Source: Acorus gramineus (Eukaryota; Streptophyta; Magnoliopsida; Acorales; Acoraceae). Taken from it: a stretch of DNA of 64,000 nucleotides. Location: the NCBI GenBank assembly GCA_030737835.1, contig CM060853.1, positions 1,368,941-1,432,940 of the forward strand, written 5' to 3'. The position numbers and the translations under genes are program-made. Positions 1 to 10,845 of the stretch are shown here, one piece after another; position 1 is the stretch's first letter; each line of letters begins with the position of its first letter. A model generated the notes under the pieces. The model did no database searches. It worked only from the letters and a program-made list of their open reading frames with translations, and was not told the origin of the DNA.

Positions 1-1250
1 TAGAGTTTTGATGGGTTTGGCACCAATTTATCATTTGTATGTCCATCAAATGGATCTCAAAACAATCTTCTTAAATGGTGATCTTGATGAAGTGGTGGAT
101 ATGGAATAACCTGAAGGGTTTGTTCTACATGGGAATTAAAAGAAAGTTTGTAAGTTAGTCAAGTCATTATATGGTTTAAAGCAAGCACCAAAACAATGGC
201 ATGAAAAGTTTGATTCTGTGCTTTTATCACATGGATTTAAACATAATAGTGCGGATAAGTGTATTTATTCAAAATTCACTTGTGAATATGGTGTAATCAT
301 TTGTCTTTATGTAGATGACTTGCTAATTTTTGAACAAACCTGAAAGGTGTTTCTGAGACCAAGAAGTATCTAACTTCAAAATTTAAAATGAAGGATTTGA
401 ATGAAGTAGATACTATATTGGGTATTAAAGTGAAGAAACATAGTGGGGGCTATGCATTGTGTCAGTCACACTATATAGAAAAAGTGCTTCTTAAATTTAA
501 TCATCTTGTGATAAAAGAAGCAAATGCCCCTTTTGAATCTAGTGTGAAAATGACTGAAAATTCTGGTAGATCTGTTGCACAACTTGAGTATGCAAGTGCA
601 CTAGGTAGTTTGATGTATGCTACGCATTGTACAAGGCCAGATATAGCGTTTGCAGTTTGTAAACTGTCAAGATACACGAGTAACCCTAGTGTGATGCATT
701 GGAAAGCAATTGGCAGAATTCTTGGTTACTTGAAAAGAACCATTAATTTCGGCCTATATTATTCTGAATTTCCAGCAATACTAGAGGGATATTCAGATGC
801 TAGTTGGATCACTAGTGCAAGTGATAATAAATCCACATCTGGGTGGGTGTTTACCATTGGAGGAGGAGCCATTTCTTGGGCTTCTAAGAAACAGACGTGC
901 ATAACTCATTCCACAATGGAATATGAGTTTATAGCACTTGCACCAGTAGCAAAGAAGCAGAATGGTTGAGAAATATGCTTTTGGATATAGAGTTGTGGCC
1001 ACAATCGATGCCATCTATTTCTTTGTACTGTGACAGTGAAGCTACTCTGTCTAGGGCTTATAACAAAATTTATAATGGAAAGTCTAGATACATGAGTATG
1101 TGAGACAGTTAAAAACAGATGGTGTTGTTAACATTATTTATGTTAAGTCAAATAATAACTTGGCAGATCCTTTAACAAAATGACTCTCAAGAGAAATTGT
1201 AAAAGGTACAAATGGTGGAATGGGATTGAAACCGTTTCTTTAGAATCACA
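1..1250 (+). pseudogene. Ty1/copia reverse transcriptase-RNase H remnant
   Basis: 3' part of a copia pol gene that enters from the left edge. The first 330 bases read as the copia RT with NGDLDE and PEGF motifs and the catalytic YVDD at about 308-319. The longest open stretch (388-969) holds the end of RT and RNase H, with the YSDASW and STMEYEF motifs. The coding path is broken by a TAA in the PEGF region near 106, a frame change between about 330 and 388, another near 955, and further stops after 1100. RNase H sequence continues out of frame (YCDSEA near 1030). The element continues beyond the later gypsy insertion at 8371. It is a decayed, non-functional copy. Confidence 0.9.
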
Positions 1251-1342
1251 AGTAATGGTAACCCAACTTGATTTAGGCATATAACTACTATCAAGTTTAA
1301 TGGATAATAACAAATTACTAATGTGATTGTAAGCATTGATAT

Positions 1343-2363
1343 TAGTTATGCCTGTGTCATTCGGAGCGCTCTGATTGAAAATTTGGCTACATAATTTTTC
1401 TCCTCGAAGTTATGTATTTCCAATTTGGTATTTGGATTAGATTTTGTTAAAATCCAAGATGAAGAGGTTTAAATATGAGTTTATTATGAGATGCTCAGTT
1501 TCGAGTTAGCTTTCATACAAAAGTGGAATTAGATCAACTGGATTCATGTAGTAAAAGTTATGAGTATTTTTCCAAGTATACCCCGGGGATGAAAAATTCT
1601 GGCAGCAGCTCTGTTCAATGTTTAGCTCTCATTTCGGAATAGCTAGAGGGATTATTTGATCTTGGCAAAAACATGAAAGTTGTAGATAATCGTCTTGGCT
1701 TTCCAACGGATTTATAATTGTGCAATTCGTAGCTATATTGAGGAAGTTATGGCTGTTCTAGTGAAGCATGTACAGAATTTCTAGTCAAGGATAAATAGGT
1801 CATTTCTATCCCTCCTTTAGATATTTAGGTGCCAAAATATCTCTCCCTCTCTCTCTCTCCCACTCACACGTCTACACTTTCTTGGCTCTCTCTTCTCTCT
1901 TCCCCCCCCCCCCAAGTGTTTGTATTATCTCCTCAAAGAGAAGAGAAGGAGAAGGTGCAAGTGCAAGTCTAGGGTTGTGTAAGTGTTGTTGTTGTTGTTG
2001 ATCTCCTCTCTCTCAAGTTCCCTTTTCATGATCTCCCCCCCCTGATTTGCAGCCAAGAAGGGCTGAGGAGAGGCCGAAGAGGTGGTGGTGGTGGTGGTGG
2101 TTGAGGTGGCCGTGGGCGCGTCGAGAGCCCCGCATCTCCCCCTTTCCCTTTCCCTCTTTTGGTAAGTCCTTTTCCCCTTCTTTTCATGGTTTTTATGGCT
2201 TAGGGATGGTTGGGGTGGTCATGCATGTTGGGTAGATGTGTTAGAATGTGTGTGAGGGGTTGGGGAGGGTTAAAAAGGGGTTAGGGAAGAGTGGGCGTGC
2301 GCTGGGGGCTGCCTGCCCGGGTGCGCAGGCAGGCTGGCGCGCAGACGTGCGCGGGTTCCTCGA
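1343..2363 (+). repeat. Truncated 5' LTR of the gypsy element
   Basis: From 1355 on it matches the 3' LTR starting at 5761, with few differences. The 12 or so bases before 1355 (TTATGCCTG) match the start of the related LTR whose reverse strand starts at 46846 (TGTTATGCCTGTGTCATT), so the true start is near 1343, with the terminal TG mutated. It carries the donor-like site TTTTG|GTAAGT at 2161/2162 but no acceptor. Similarity to the 3' copy stops around 2300-2363, where a CAG-repeat gag tail begins. Confidence 0.8.
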
Positions 2364-5300
2364 CAGCAGCAGCAGCAGCAGCAGCCGCAGCGTTAGCAGC
2401 AGTAGCCACAGGGTGGCCGAGTTGACCAGAGGAGGCAGCCAGTGCAGCCTGCGAGGCGTGCCCCTGCTCCTCAGCCGTAGCTTGTTCAGGGTCGTGTTGC
2501 AGCACTTACAGCCGAGGAGGCACAGGCTTCGGGTAGCATGGTCCAAGGTATTGTTCTGATCTCCCAGCTTCCTGCATATGTGCTATTTGATTCCGGAGCC
2601 ACGCACTCGTTCGTGTCTCCCGCTTTCGCGAGACGGATGGGCGTGGTGTCCGCCCCTCTTGATGTTATGCTGGAGATATCATTGCCCGTCGGAGACCGTA
2701 TTCTCCTCCGTTCTGTTTACCGGGGGTGTACCGTGGCGATTGCGGAGCATGAGTTTCCATTAGAGTTGGTAGAGCTCGCCATGACGGACTTCGATGCCAT
2801 CCTGGGAATGGATTGGCTCTCAGCTAGTCACGCCAGTATCGACTGTTTTGCGAAGTCGGTGTCTTTCCACCTCCCTGGTCGGAGATCTTTCCAGTTCGTG
2901 GGTGATCGGGACATAGCCCCTTTGGGGTTCGTGTCATCCATCCAGGCATGGAGACTCCTTTAGGGAGGATGTGAGGGTTTTCTGGCATACATTGCTGAGG
3001 AGGATGCACCACTGCGGGCAGATATCAGTCAGACTCCGGTCGTGGTGGAATATCCAGAGGTTTTCCCCGATGATCTCCCGGGATTACCGCCGGATCGCGC
3101 GATCGAGTTTGAGATTAATCTAATTCCGGGGACCGAGCCAATTTTGAGAGCTCCGTACCGGATGGCCCCAGCAGAGCTGAAGGTGCTCAAGGAGCAGCTG
3201 GAGGAGTTGCTCGAGAAGGGCTTCGCACGTCCGAGTGTTTCTCCGTGGGGAGCCCCTGTTTTGTTCGTTCGGAAGAAGGACGGTTCGCTGCGTCTTTGTA
3301 TTGATTACAGGCAGCTGAACAAGCGAACCGTGAAGAACAAGTACCCCTTGCCACGGATTGACGATCTGTTTGACCAGCTCCAGGGAGCGCGTGTCTTTTC
3401 TAAGATCGATCTCCGTTCGGGCTACTATCAGCTGAAGATCCGGGAGTTGGATATTCCGAAGACGGCCTTTCATACCCGTTATGGGCACTACGAGTTCCGA
3501 GTACTACCGTTTGGGTTGACGAATGCGCCGATAACCTTCATGGATCTGATGAACCGGGTGTTTCGGCCCTTCCTCGACTCCTTCATAGTAGTCTTCATCG
3601 ATGATATTCTGGTGTACTCGAGGAGTCTTGAGGAGCACGCTGACCATCTCCGCACTGTCTTGGAGACTTTGGCCTGACATCAGTTGTTCACCAAGTTCAG
3701 TAAGTGCGAGTTTTGGTTGGAGCGTATGGCCTTTCTAGGCCACGTGATTTCCGGCGAGGGTATATCTGTGGACCCGGACAAGACGCTCGCCGTGTCGAAT
3801 TGGCGGCGACCGTCGAACCCCACCGAGATTCGGAGCTTCCTAGGTTTGGCGGGTTATTATCGGAGGTTTGTCGAGGGTTTCTCGAAGATAGTTGTTCCTC
3901 TGACCCGCCTCACTCGGAAGGATGTCCGGTTCGAGTGGTCCCCATCTTGCGAGGAGAGCTTCTTGGAGTTGAAGCAAAGACTCACCTCAGCGCCAGTTCT
4001 TACCATTCCGTCTGGGAGTGGTGGATTCACAGTCTACTCCGATGCATCGCGGCTGGGTTTGGGTTGCGTCCTGATGCAGTACGGTAAGGTTGTGGCTTAC
4101 ACGTCGCGTCAGTTGAAGCCCCATGAGCAGAATTACCCCACCCACGATTTGGAGTTAGCAGCGATCATCTTTGCGCTGAAGATGTGGAGGCACTACCTCT
4201 ATGGCGAGGAGTTCGAGCTCTTCACCGATCACAAGAGCCTGACTTACTTGCAGTCCCAGCTGGAGCTCAACATGCGTCAGAGACGTTGGGTCGAGTTCCT
4301 GAAGGACTATGACTGTGACATCACTTACCATCCGGGTAAGGCGAATGTCGTGGCCGATGCTCTCAGCAGGCAGCCCTTGGGCATGGCCGCCCACTTGGCT
4401 GTACGTCGTTGGAGGCTTCTGGAGGAGGCCGCTTGCTGGATCAGCGTTTGAGAGACACCTGCGGGTGGCTTTTTGGCCAGGCTAGTGGTGCAGCCCGTTC
4501 TTCTCGACGAGATCCGCACGGCTCAGGGGCAGGATCCTCACTTTCTAGTCCTCTCTAAAGGCGTCGCCCGGGGCGAGCGTCCGGACTACCAGATTCGCGA
4601 GGACGGAATCCTGCGGTTCAGAGGTCAAGTATGCATTCCTGACGACGCAGAGTTGAAGTAGAAGATCTTGGACGAGGCCCATCGTTCGAGGTACACAGTG
4701 CATCCTGGTGGCACGAAGATGTACAGGGGCCTTCGTCGTGGCTACTGGTGGCGCGGGATGAAGGCAGATATTGGCCGTTTCGTTACCCGTTGCTTGGTAT
4801 GCTAGAAGGTGAAGTCGAAACATCAGCGTCCTGCGGGGAAGCTGCAGTCCATTGAGATTCCTCAGTGGAAGTGGGAGCAGATCACCATGGACTTCGTTTC
4901 GAGTTTACCAAGGTCACGTTCGGGTCGCGATGCCATCTGGGTAATCGTCGACCGACTGACTAAGTCCGCTCATTTCCTCCCCATTCGACTCACCGATTCT
5001 CTGGACACCCTGGCGCAGTTGTTTGTCTCCAAGATTGTTCGTCTCCATGGCACATCTGTCAGCATCATTTCTGATAGAGACGCGAGGTTTACTTCGAGGT
5101 TCTGGCGTAGCCTTCAGCACGCCCTTGGTACGAACCTCCACTTCAGTACAGCGTTTCATCCACAGACAGACGGCCAGTCGTAGAGGATGATTCAGACCCT
5201 GGAGGACATGCTGCGAGCTTGCGTTCTCGACTTTGGGGGCAGTTGGGAGAGGCATCTCCCGTTGGTGGAGTTCGCCTACAACAACAGCTACCACTCGAGT

Positions 5301-5780
5301 ATTCTGATGGCACCATATGAAGCGCTCTATAGCCACAGCTGCAGGTCCCCCTTGTGTTGGGACGAGGTCGAAGAGCACCAGTTGGAGGGACCAGAGATCA
5401 TCCACCAGACCTCAGAGATGGTCAAGACGATTCGTGAGCGTATCCGAGTCGCTCAGAGCCATCAGAAGAGCTACGCCGATCGTCGTCGCCGTGAGCTCGC
5501 CTTCGAGGTTGGTGACCATGTTTTCCTGAAGGTGTCCCCGACAAAGGGCATCTTCCGTTTCGGTGTGTGGGGCAAGCTGAGTCCGCGTTACATTGGGCCG
5601 TTTCTCATCCTTGAGCGGATTGGAGAGGTGGCCTATCGCATAGCCCTGCCCCCACAGTTGGCTCAAGCCCATGACGTCTTCCATGTCTCGCAGCTGAGGC
5701 GTTACGTCCACGATCCTGCTCACGTTATTCTGTTCGAGCCGCTCGTCTTCGAGCCGGACTTGTCATTCGGAGCGCTCTGA
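2364..5780 (+). pseudogene. gypsy gag tail-protease-RT-RNase H-integrase, single frame with stops
   Basis: One reading frame runs through the whole region. In order: Q-rich gag tail (2364-2537), protease with LFDSGATHSF (about 2583-2620), RT with YPLPRIDD and catalytic FIDD (3594-3605), RNase H with the TDHKSL and [12 protein letters not shown] blocks, the integrase zinc region (about 4680-4805), the catalytic core, and a C-terminal part with the HDVFHVS motif. In-frame stops are at 2961 TAG, 3675 TGA, 4449 TGA, 4659 TAG, 4803 TAG and 5181 TAG. The stop at 5181 replaces the catalytic glutamate codon after TDGQS. The chromodomain end is missing: the frame runs into the 3' LTR and stops at 5778. 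No frameshift is needed, so decay is by point mutation plus the terminal deletion. Confidence 0.92.
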
Positions 5781-6557
5781 TTGAAAATTTGGCTACATAA
5801 TTTTTCTCCTCGAAGTTATGTATTTCCAATTTGGTATTTGGATTTGATTTTGTTAAAATCCAAGATGAAGAGGTTTAAATATGAGTTTATTATGAGATGC
5901 TCAGTTTCGAGTTAGCTTTCATACAAAAGTGGAATTAGATCAACTGGATTCATGTAGTAAAAGTTATGGGTATTTTTCCAAGTATACCCCGGGGATGAAA
6001 AATTCTGGCAGCAGCCCTGTTCAATGTTTAGCTCTAATTTCGGAATAGCTAGAGGGATTATTTGATCTTGGCATAAGCATGAAAGTTGTAGATAATCTTC
6101 TTGGCTTTCCAACGGATTTTGAATTGTGCAATTCGGAGCTATATTGAGGAAGTTATGGCTGTTCTAGTGAAGCATGTACAGAATTTCTAGTCAAGGATAA
6201 ATAGGTCATTTCTATCCCTCCTTTAGATATTTAGGTGCCAAAATATCTCTCCCTCTCTCTCCCACTCACACGTCTACACTTTCTTGGCTCTCTCTTCTCT
6301 CTTCCCCCCCCCCCCCAAGTGTTTGTATTATCTCCTCAAAGAGAAGAGAAGGAGAAGGTGCAAGTGCAAGTCTAGGGTTGTGTAAGTGTTGTTGATCTCC
6401 TCTCTCTCAAGTTCCCTTTTCATGATCTTTCCCCCCCCCCCTGATTTGCAGCCAAGAAGGGCTGAGGAGAGGCCGAAGAGGTGGTGGTGGTGGTGGTTGA
6501 GGTGGCCGTGGGCGCGTCGAGAGCCCCGCATCTCCCCCTTTCCCTTTCCCTCTTTTG

Positions 6558-7114
6558 GTAAGTCATTTTCCCCTTCTTTTCTTGGTTTTTATGGCTTAGG
6601 GATGGTTGGGGAGGTCATGCATGTTGGGTAGATGTGTTAGAATGTGTGTGAGGGGTTGGGGAGGGTTAAAAAGGGGTTAGGGAAGAGTGGGCGCGCGAGT
6701 AGGAGGGCGCTGGCAGGCGCAGGCGGGCGCGCAGACGCGCGCGGGCGCGTGCGCGCAAGCGCGAGGGTGCGCGCGGGCGTTGGTGGGCGCAGACGGGCGC
6801 GCGCGCGTACGCGCAGGTGCGCGGGCGTCCGCGCGGGGTTCTGCACGGGCGCACAGTGCGCGTGAGGGCGTGCGGGCTGGACGCACGGCAGCGCGCGGCA
6901 GTGCGCCAAGGGTGCTGGGGCGCGTGCGGGGGGCCATGCGTGTGGCTGCCGGAGGGTTTGGGTAGGTGTCGGGGCACTCTGACTCGCGTGCGTACGTGCG
7001 TGCCCGCATGCGTGCGAGTCCGTATGCATGCTTGTCCGAGTATTTGGTATTTCTAGTAAATTTCATGTATATTTGTGTAGTTTACTCACCATATTGAATG
7101 CCCATGTCTTGCAG
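6558..7114 (+). other. Candidate LTR leader intron 1
   Basis: Donor TTTTG|GTAAGTCATT and acceptor TGTCTTGCAG|GTCTTGG, 557 bp. The 25 bases before the acceptor, with ACTCACCATATTGAATG, are conserved in the related LTR introns at 27676-28645, 34209-35183 and 45576-46086. About 6690-6960 is almost pure CpG and CpA repeats. It is followed by a 36 nt mini-exon and then a second donor, GCG|GTGAGTGGG. Confidence 0.6.
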
Positions 7115-7150
7115 GTCTTGGCGAATGGTCACGCAACGATCCGGGTTGCG

Positions 7151-7968
7151 GTGAGTGGGTCAATCCAACCTAGTAGGGAGGCGTTCGATGCACGTAGGCG
7201 TGCATTGCCCACCCCTGGGGCACCATAATTGTATATTAACTTGTGCAAATGAAAAACTATGTTAATGCATGTTTTACTATGATGTAGCCATGCCATATTA
7301 GACATTGTATGCTAGGGATATACATCCATGTATCATGTATAGAGGCCCATACATGTCTAGAAGCCTTGATCTATGCATGTTTCCCATTTAGTTTTAATTT
7401 AATTAAATCAAAATGAGATTATGTTGGTATGAGCATGCCTTAGAAAATATTATAACCTTGTTATTATAATATATGTTTCCCCGCATCTCAGTTATGCGCC
7501 CTGGAGGAATTCTTGAGAATTCATGACATTAGTAGTGTTAGAAATCATTGTCGACAGATCCAAGAGGATCGTATCCGTGTGAGTAGGCTGTTTTCTCCCC
7601 TTCGTTGGATCCGAGTAGGGACTCCCCGGCGTTGGGAAAGCTGTCCTGACAGAGAGCTCCCATCTGTAGGTACCACCGATGCGTTCGGAGGGTACTGATC
7701 ATGGGAGTATACCAGGTAGAGGCTACGCGAGGGAGAGGCTACTGGTGGACAAGGGTGGAGAGCAGTCTAGTCTGTCCCAAAAGGCCCATGTCACCCCTAA
7801 AGGGTGAGGGTGAGGGTGGGGTGGGTCGGCGATGTTACGACCCACTAGCTTGTACAGTTCCTCCCGTTTAGGGACTTTAATTATTATAAGGTTAATATGA
7901 GTTGTGTTGCATAGATTGTGCCATTCACTGAGTGTGTGGCTCACCCCTCGCATATTCTTTTCCTCTAG
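7151..7968 (+). other. Candidate LTR leader intron 2
   Basis: Donor GTGAGTGGG directly after the 36 nt mini-exon, and acceptor TTTTCCTCTAG|TTGTTACTGAG. The donor and the acceptor block (CTCACCCCTCGCA plus a pyrimidine tract) are present at equivalent places in all five full LTRs of this kind in the window. The length is 818 bp here and varies between copies. Confidence 0.55.
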
Positions 7969-8370
7969 TTGTTACTGAGTCGGATCTGAAGGAGGAGCTC
8001 CCCGAGGCATCACATCAGTAGCGGAGCAGTGTTCACGTTTTGGGTTCTGCGAGTGAGAGGCCATCAGCATCCCCTTCTTTGCTTGTATGTATTGTTATCC
8101 GTGCTTGGGCACAACACTTGTATATGGATGTCTTTGTTTATATTGGCTCTCACAGGACAGTTGATTATGTATTCTGGTCTGTAATATGTCTTTGAATTAC
8201 AGACTCAGTCGTTTAAGCTTCCGCTATATGTATATATATTATGTCAGCTACATTATTGATTGTGTTGTCATTTTCGATGTTGTTTAGAGTCTTTTATTGA
8301 TCTCCTGTATGGATTGCTGATATTATATATATTTGCCACGTATCGGGGACGGGCGCCCTGGGGCGTGACA

Positions 8371-9564
8371 AGTATTAATTATAACCCATTCCAAAATGCT
8401 CAATGCAGACTGCTATGTTGATGAGATTGAGTGAGAAACTCTTAATGAAGTTTAAATTATGACATGTCTGAGATAGCAGAGACATATAGTGAAACTTCAT
8501 CTATGAGAACATAGAAGTGGTGCCGCTTCTAGCAAAAGTTGGGGTTTGCTTTTGTAAATGTTCTTGAAACCAGGATGTAGCAAAAACCATAATAGTGCTG
8601 AACTGAAATGTGAACACTCATAGAAACTGAATATATACATGTGTGTGTTATTTCCGGTTCTAGTATAATAGACTTAGTTTAAGCTAAGGCCACCATCGTC
8701 TTATTCGAACTTGGCAGTAATTACACTAAGTAAAGGTTTAAATTGAAAGATACCTTTATGTATGCATGTTTATATTGTTGAAACTGATGATTAGATATAT
8801 TACAATCTAGTGGGGGATTGTTAAAAAAGATTGTATAGGTTGGAGTTAAAAGCTTGTAAAAGGTTGAAGTTTTTGAGACTTAAAACATAGTCCCACATTG
8901 GAAGTGGAAAAAGAATTTTTCAACTTATATATTGGCCCACTACTTTAGTGGTGTCTAGAAAAGACAAAAGGAAAAGTGATCCACACATGCTTACGCATGT
9001 AAGTGCGCGCGCGCGTGCGCGCATTTTGGCTATTATTAGGCACACTTAGCACTCCAATCAGATATTATTTTTATTGACTTTTCTTTTTGAATTTTGAACT
9101 GGGCATGCAGGAGTCTCTTCCATTTGGTATGTATCTCTTCAGAAACACTCTAACCAACAAGCACCATTTCCCACTTCAACCAACAACTGAATTTTTGAAA
9201 GGTTGCAAAGGCAACCCTTCAACCACTATATAAATTTGTTTATTGAACAGATTAATTATCAGGAAAAAATCAGTTGAAAAGAGTGTTCTGAGAGTTCTTT
9301 AGAGTTGCTATCTGCAGAACTCTGAGTTTGTTGTATCCTGGAAGTGAATTGCTTTAACCTGTTAGCAAACTCTTTACGAGTGGGGGCAATTATCACTTTA
9401 AGGACAGCGATCTTTCTTCGTGCCTCAAACTCAAAAGATCTTCCCTGTCCACTAAATTCTTCTACAAAAGATACATCGAGACTAGGATTTTTTTAATGAA
9501 CTTTGAAGTACGTTGAGAAATCTTGAACTTGATATACGTGATGTAAGAGGACAATGATCTGACA
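8371..9564 (+). mobile_element. copia 3' untranslated part and 3' LTR
   Basis: Continuation of the copia element interrupted at 1343. A polypurine tract (TAGTGGGGGA) ends at about 8817 and an LTR starts TGTTAAAAAAGATTG at 8819. The LTR has an AGTCCCACATTGG block, a TATA-like CTTATATATTGG near 8925, and a CpG-rich microsatellite at 9003-9023. The right end is uncertain; a CA at 9564 (CTGACA) is one possibility. The matching 5' LTR is outside the window. Confidence 0.6.
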
Positions 9565-10334
9565 ATGGATCCAATATGAAAAGAAAATATAATGGTGTAC
9601 AAAAAAGATTATTTGAAATAAATCCTAGAGCATTCTATATGCTATGTGGTTATCACAATCTTAACCAGTGTTTTTATATCGGTATGCTGTTTGCGCGCAG
9701 TAAATGTATCGCATAGAGTATATGCGAGAGTATATGCGGTTTTATAATTTTTTATTAATAAAAAATTATTCTGTGTAATGATTTATAAATAAGAGAATTT
9801 TTGAAGACATCACAAATCAGATTTCATTTTTGTCCTACATATTATGACACACTATGCAGGATACTAGTTTTGGATAATCATAATATTAATTATAATTATT
9901 TAAAATCCATGTTACCTTTATAAACCATGTGTTTTTGTCATCTTGTGACATGTGACTTTCATTCCACTTATACACCCACTGATCATCCAGTTCACACATT
10001 TTTTTCATTTTATTTTATATAATATATATACATAGTTGGTAATTGGTTCATTGTAAAAAAAAAAAAAAAGGTTTAGTAGGGAAAGTAAAGGAAGGACGGA
10101 CAAGTTGACAGGTGCAGTGGATGAACAGATGACGACATCCTGAGGTCGACAAAGCCTGAAGAACAGAGAGACGGAGAGATTGAGAGGGGGAGAGAGAGAG
10201 AGAGAGACAGAGATTGGGAGAGATTAACTAAAGGAGACTGACCGACCGATGAAGGCCGACCTGAAGAAGGAAGACGAAGGGCTGGATTGACCGACGACCG
10301 AGGAAGCTTCGTGTTTTTTTTTTTTTTTTTTTTT
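9565..10334. other. AT-rich non-coding stretch with poly-A and GA microsatellite
   Basis: No coding signal. A poly-A run lies at about 10055-10070, a GAGAGA tract at about 10187-10207, and a poly-T of about 20 bases at 10315-10334 directly abuts the hairpin that follows. GCATATGCGG-like motifs near 9710-9740 resemble those inside the hairpin. Confidence 0.5.
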
Positions 10335-10470
10335 CAAAACATGTGTGCGGAATCGGGCCGCATATGCGGGCCTGCTCCGCATATGGCCCGATTCTTTTGA
10401 AATCGGTCTAACCGATTTCAAAAGAAGCGGGCCATATGCGGAGCCGATTATATTCCACACACATGTTTTG
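10335..10470. repeat. Long near-perfect hairpin (fold-back element)
   Basis: The arms 10375-10407 and 10411-10443 are reverse complements over 33 bp with one mismatch, around a 3 nt loop (CTA). The outer arms CAAAACATGTGTG (10335 on) and CACACATGTTTTG (to 10470) also pair. It is bounded by a poly-T on the left and 11 A on the right, which themselves pair. It carries repeated GCATATGCGG/GGCCCGATT motifs and has no coding capacity. It lies just upstream of the hAT remnant and could be part of that transposon or a separate fold-back insertion. Confidence 0.85.
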
Positions 10471-10539
10471 AAAAAAAAAAATGATATATTAAAAGCTTTA
10501 TCTTCTTTTGGAGTGGTACAATGTATATATTAAAATGAC

Positions 10540-10845
10540 ATGATTTCTGATATCCATGGAAGAGATTTGTTTCCAAAATTAAAAGTCCTGAAAGAAATTA
10601 TACTGAAAGAAACAAAAAATGTAATTCATGTGTTGAATTATTTAAAAAGAATGGACTATTGTTTTTCAGATGCATGGGTTGCTTATAAAATATTATTGAC
10701 AATACCAGTTACAATTTCATATGTAGAAAGAAGTTTTTCAAAATTGAAGTTGATAAAATCTTATCTCAGATCTACTATGACACAAGAAAGATTGAATAGA
10801 CTGGCTTTGTTATTTATTGAAAAAGATATGGTGAAAAAAAATTGA
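10540..10845 (+). pseudogene. hAT transposase C-terminal (dimerisation) fragment
   Basis: 101-codon open stretch whose second half carries the hAT dimerisation signature: LLTIPVTISYVERSFSKLK, then a helix with RSTMTQERLNRLALL and the end IEKDM. In full hAT transposases (typically 600-800 residues) this is the extreme C-terminus. No catalytic domain is visible upstream, so this is a truncated copy. AT-rich codons match the surrounding sequence. Confidence 0.85.

Larger units (their letters stand above)
1343..8370 (+). mobile_element. Ty3/gypsy (Del/Tekay-like) retrotransposon, decayed
   Basis: Plus-strand gypsy element inserted in the 3' untranslated part of the copia element. It consists of a truncated 5' LTR (about 1343-2363), a fused gag tail and pol (2364-5780), and a 3' LTR ending at 8370. 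The RT, RNase H and integrase motifs are of the Del/Tekay type. Two deletions shaped it. One joins the middle of the 5' LTR to the Q-rich end of gag, removing the primer site and most of gag. The other removes the end of pol, the polypurine tract and the first bases of the 3' LTR. No clean target-site duplication is visible: GATAT or TATTA lies on the left and AGTAT on the right. Confidence 0.85.
5761..8370 (+). repeat. 3' LTR of the gypsy element (2610 bp)
   Basis: Ends in ...GGGGCGTGACA, the same end as the other LTRs of this family at 25818, 32379 and (mutated) 38369. The start is truncated by about 12 bases (see findings). It holds a C/T-rich leader, a candidate first intron (6558-7114) with a CpG-rich core, a 36 nt mini-exon (7115-7150), a candidate second intron (7151-7968), a G-rich GGGTGA run (about 7802-7825) and the shared block CACTGAGTGTGTGGCTCACC just before the second acceptor. 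Confidence 0.88.

Noticed and set aside
1343-1354. Target-site duplication for the first gypsy element (GATAT/AGTAT or TATTA/TATTA)
   Set aside because: Neither pair sits exactly at both LTR ends; the match is too short and offset to be trusted.
5761-5770. TGTCATTCGG taken as the true LTR start because both LTR copies share it and it begins with TG
   Set aside because: The 5' copy has about 12 further matching bases (TTATGCCTG) that align with the start of the related solo LTR at 46846. The shared start is better explained by a deletion in the 3' copy.
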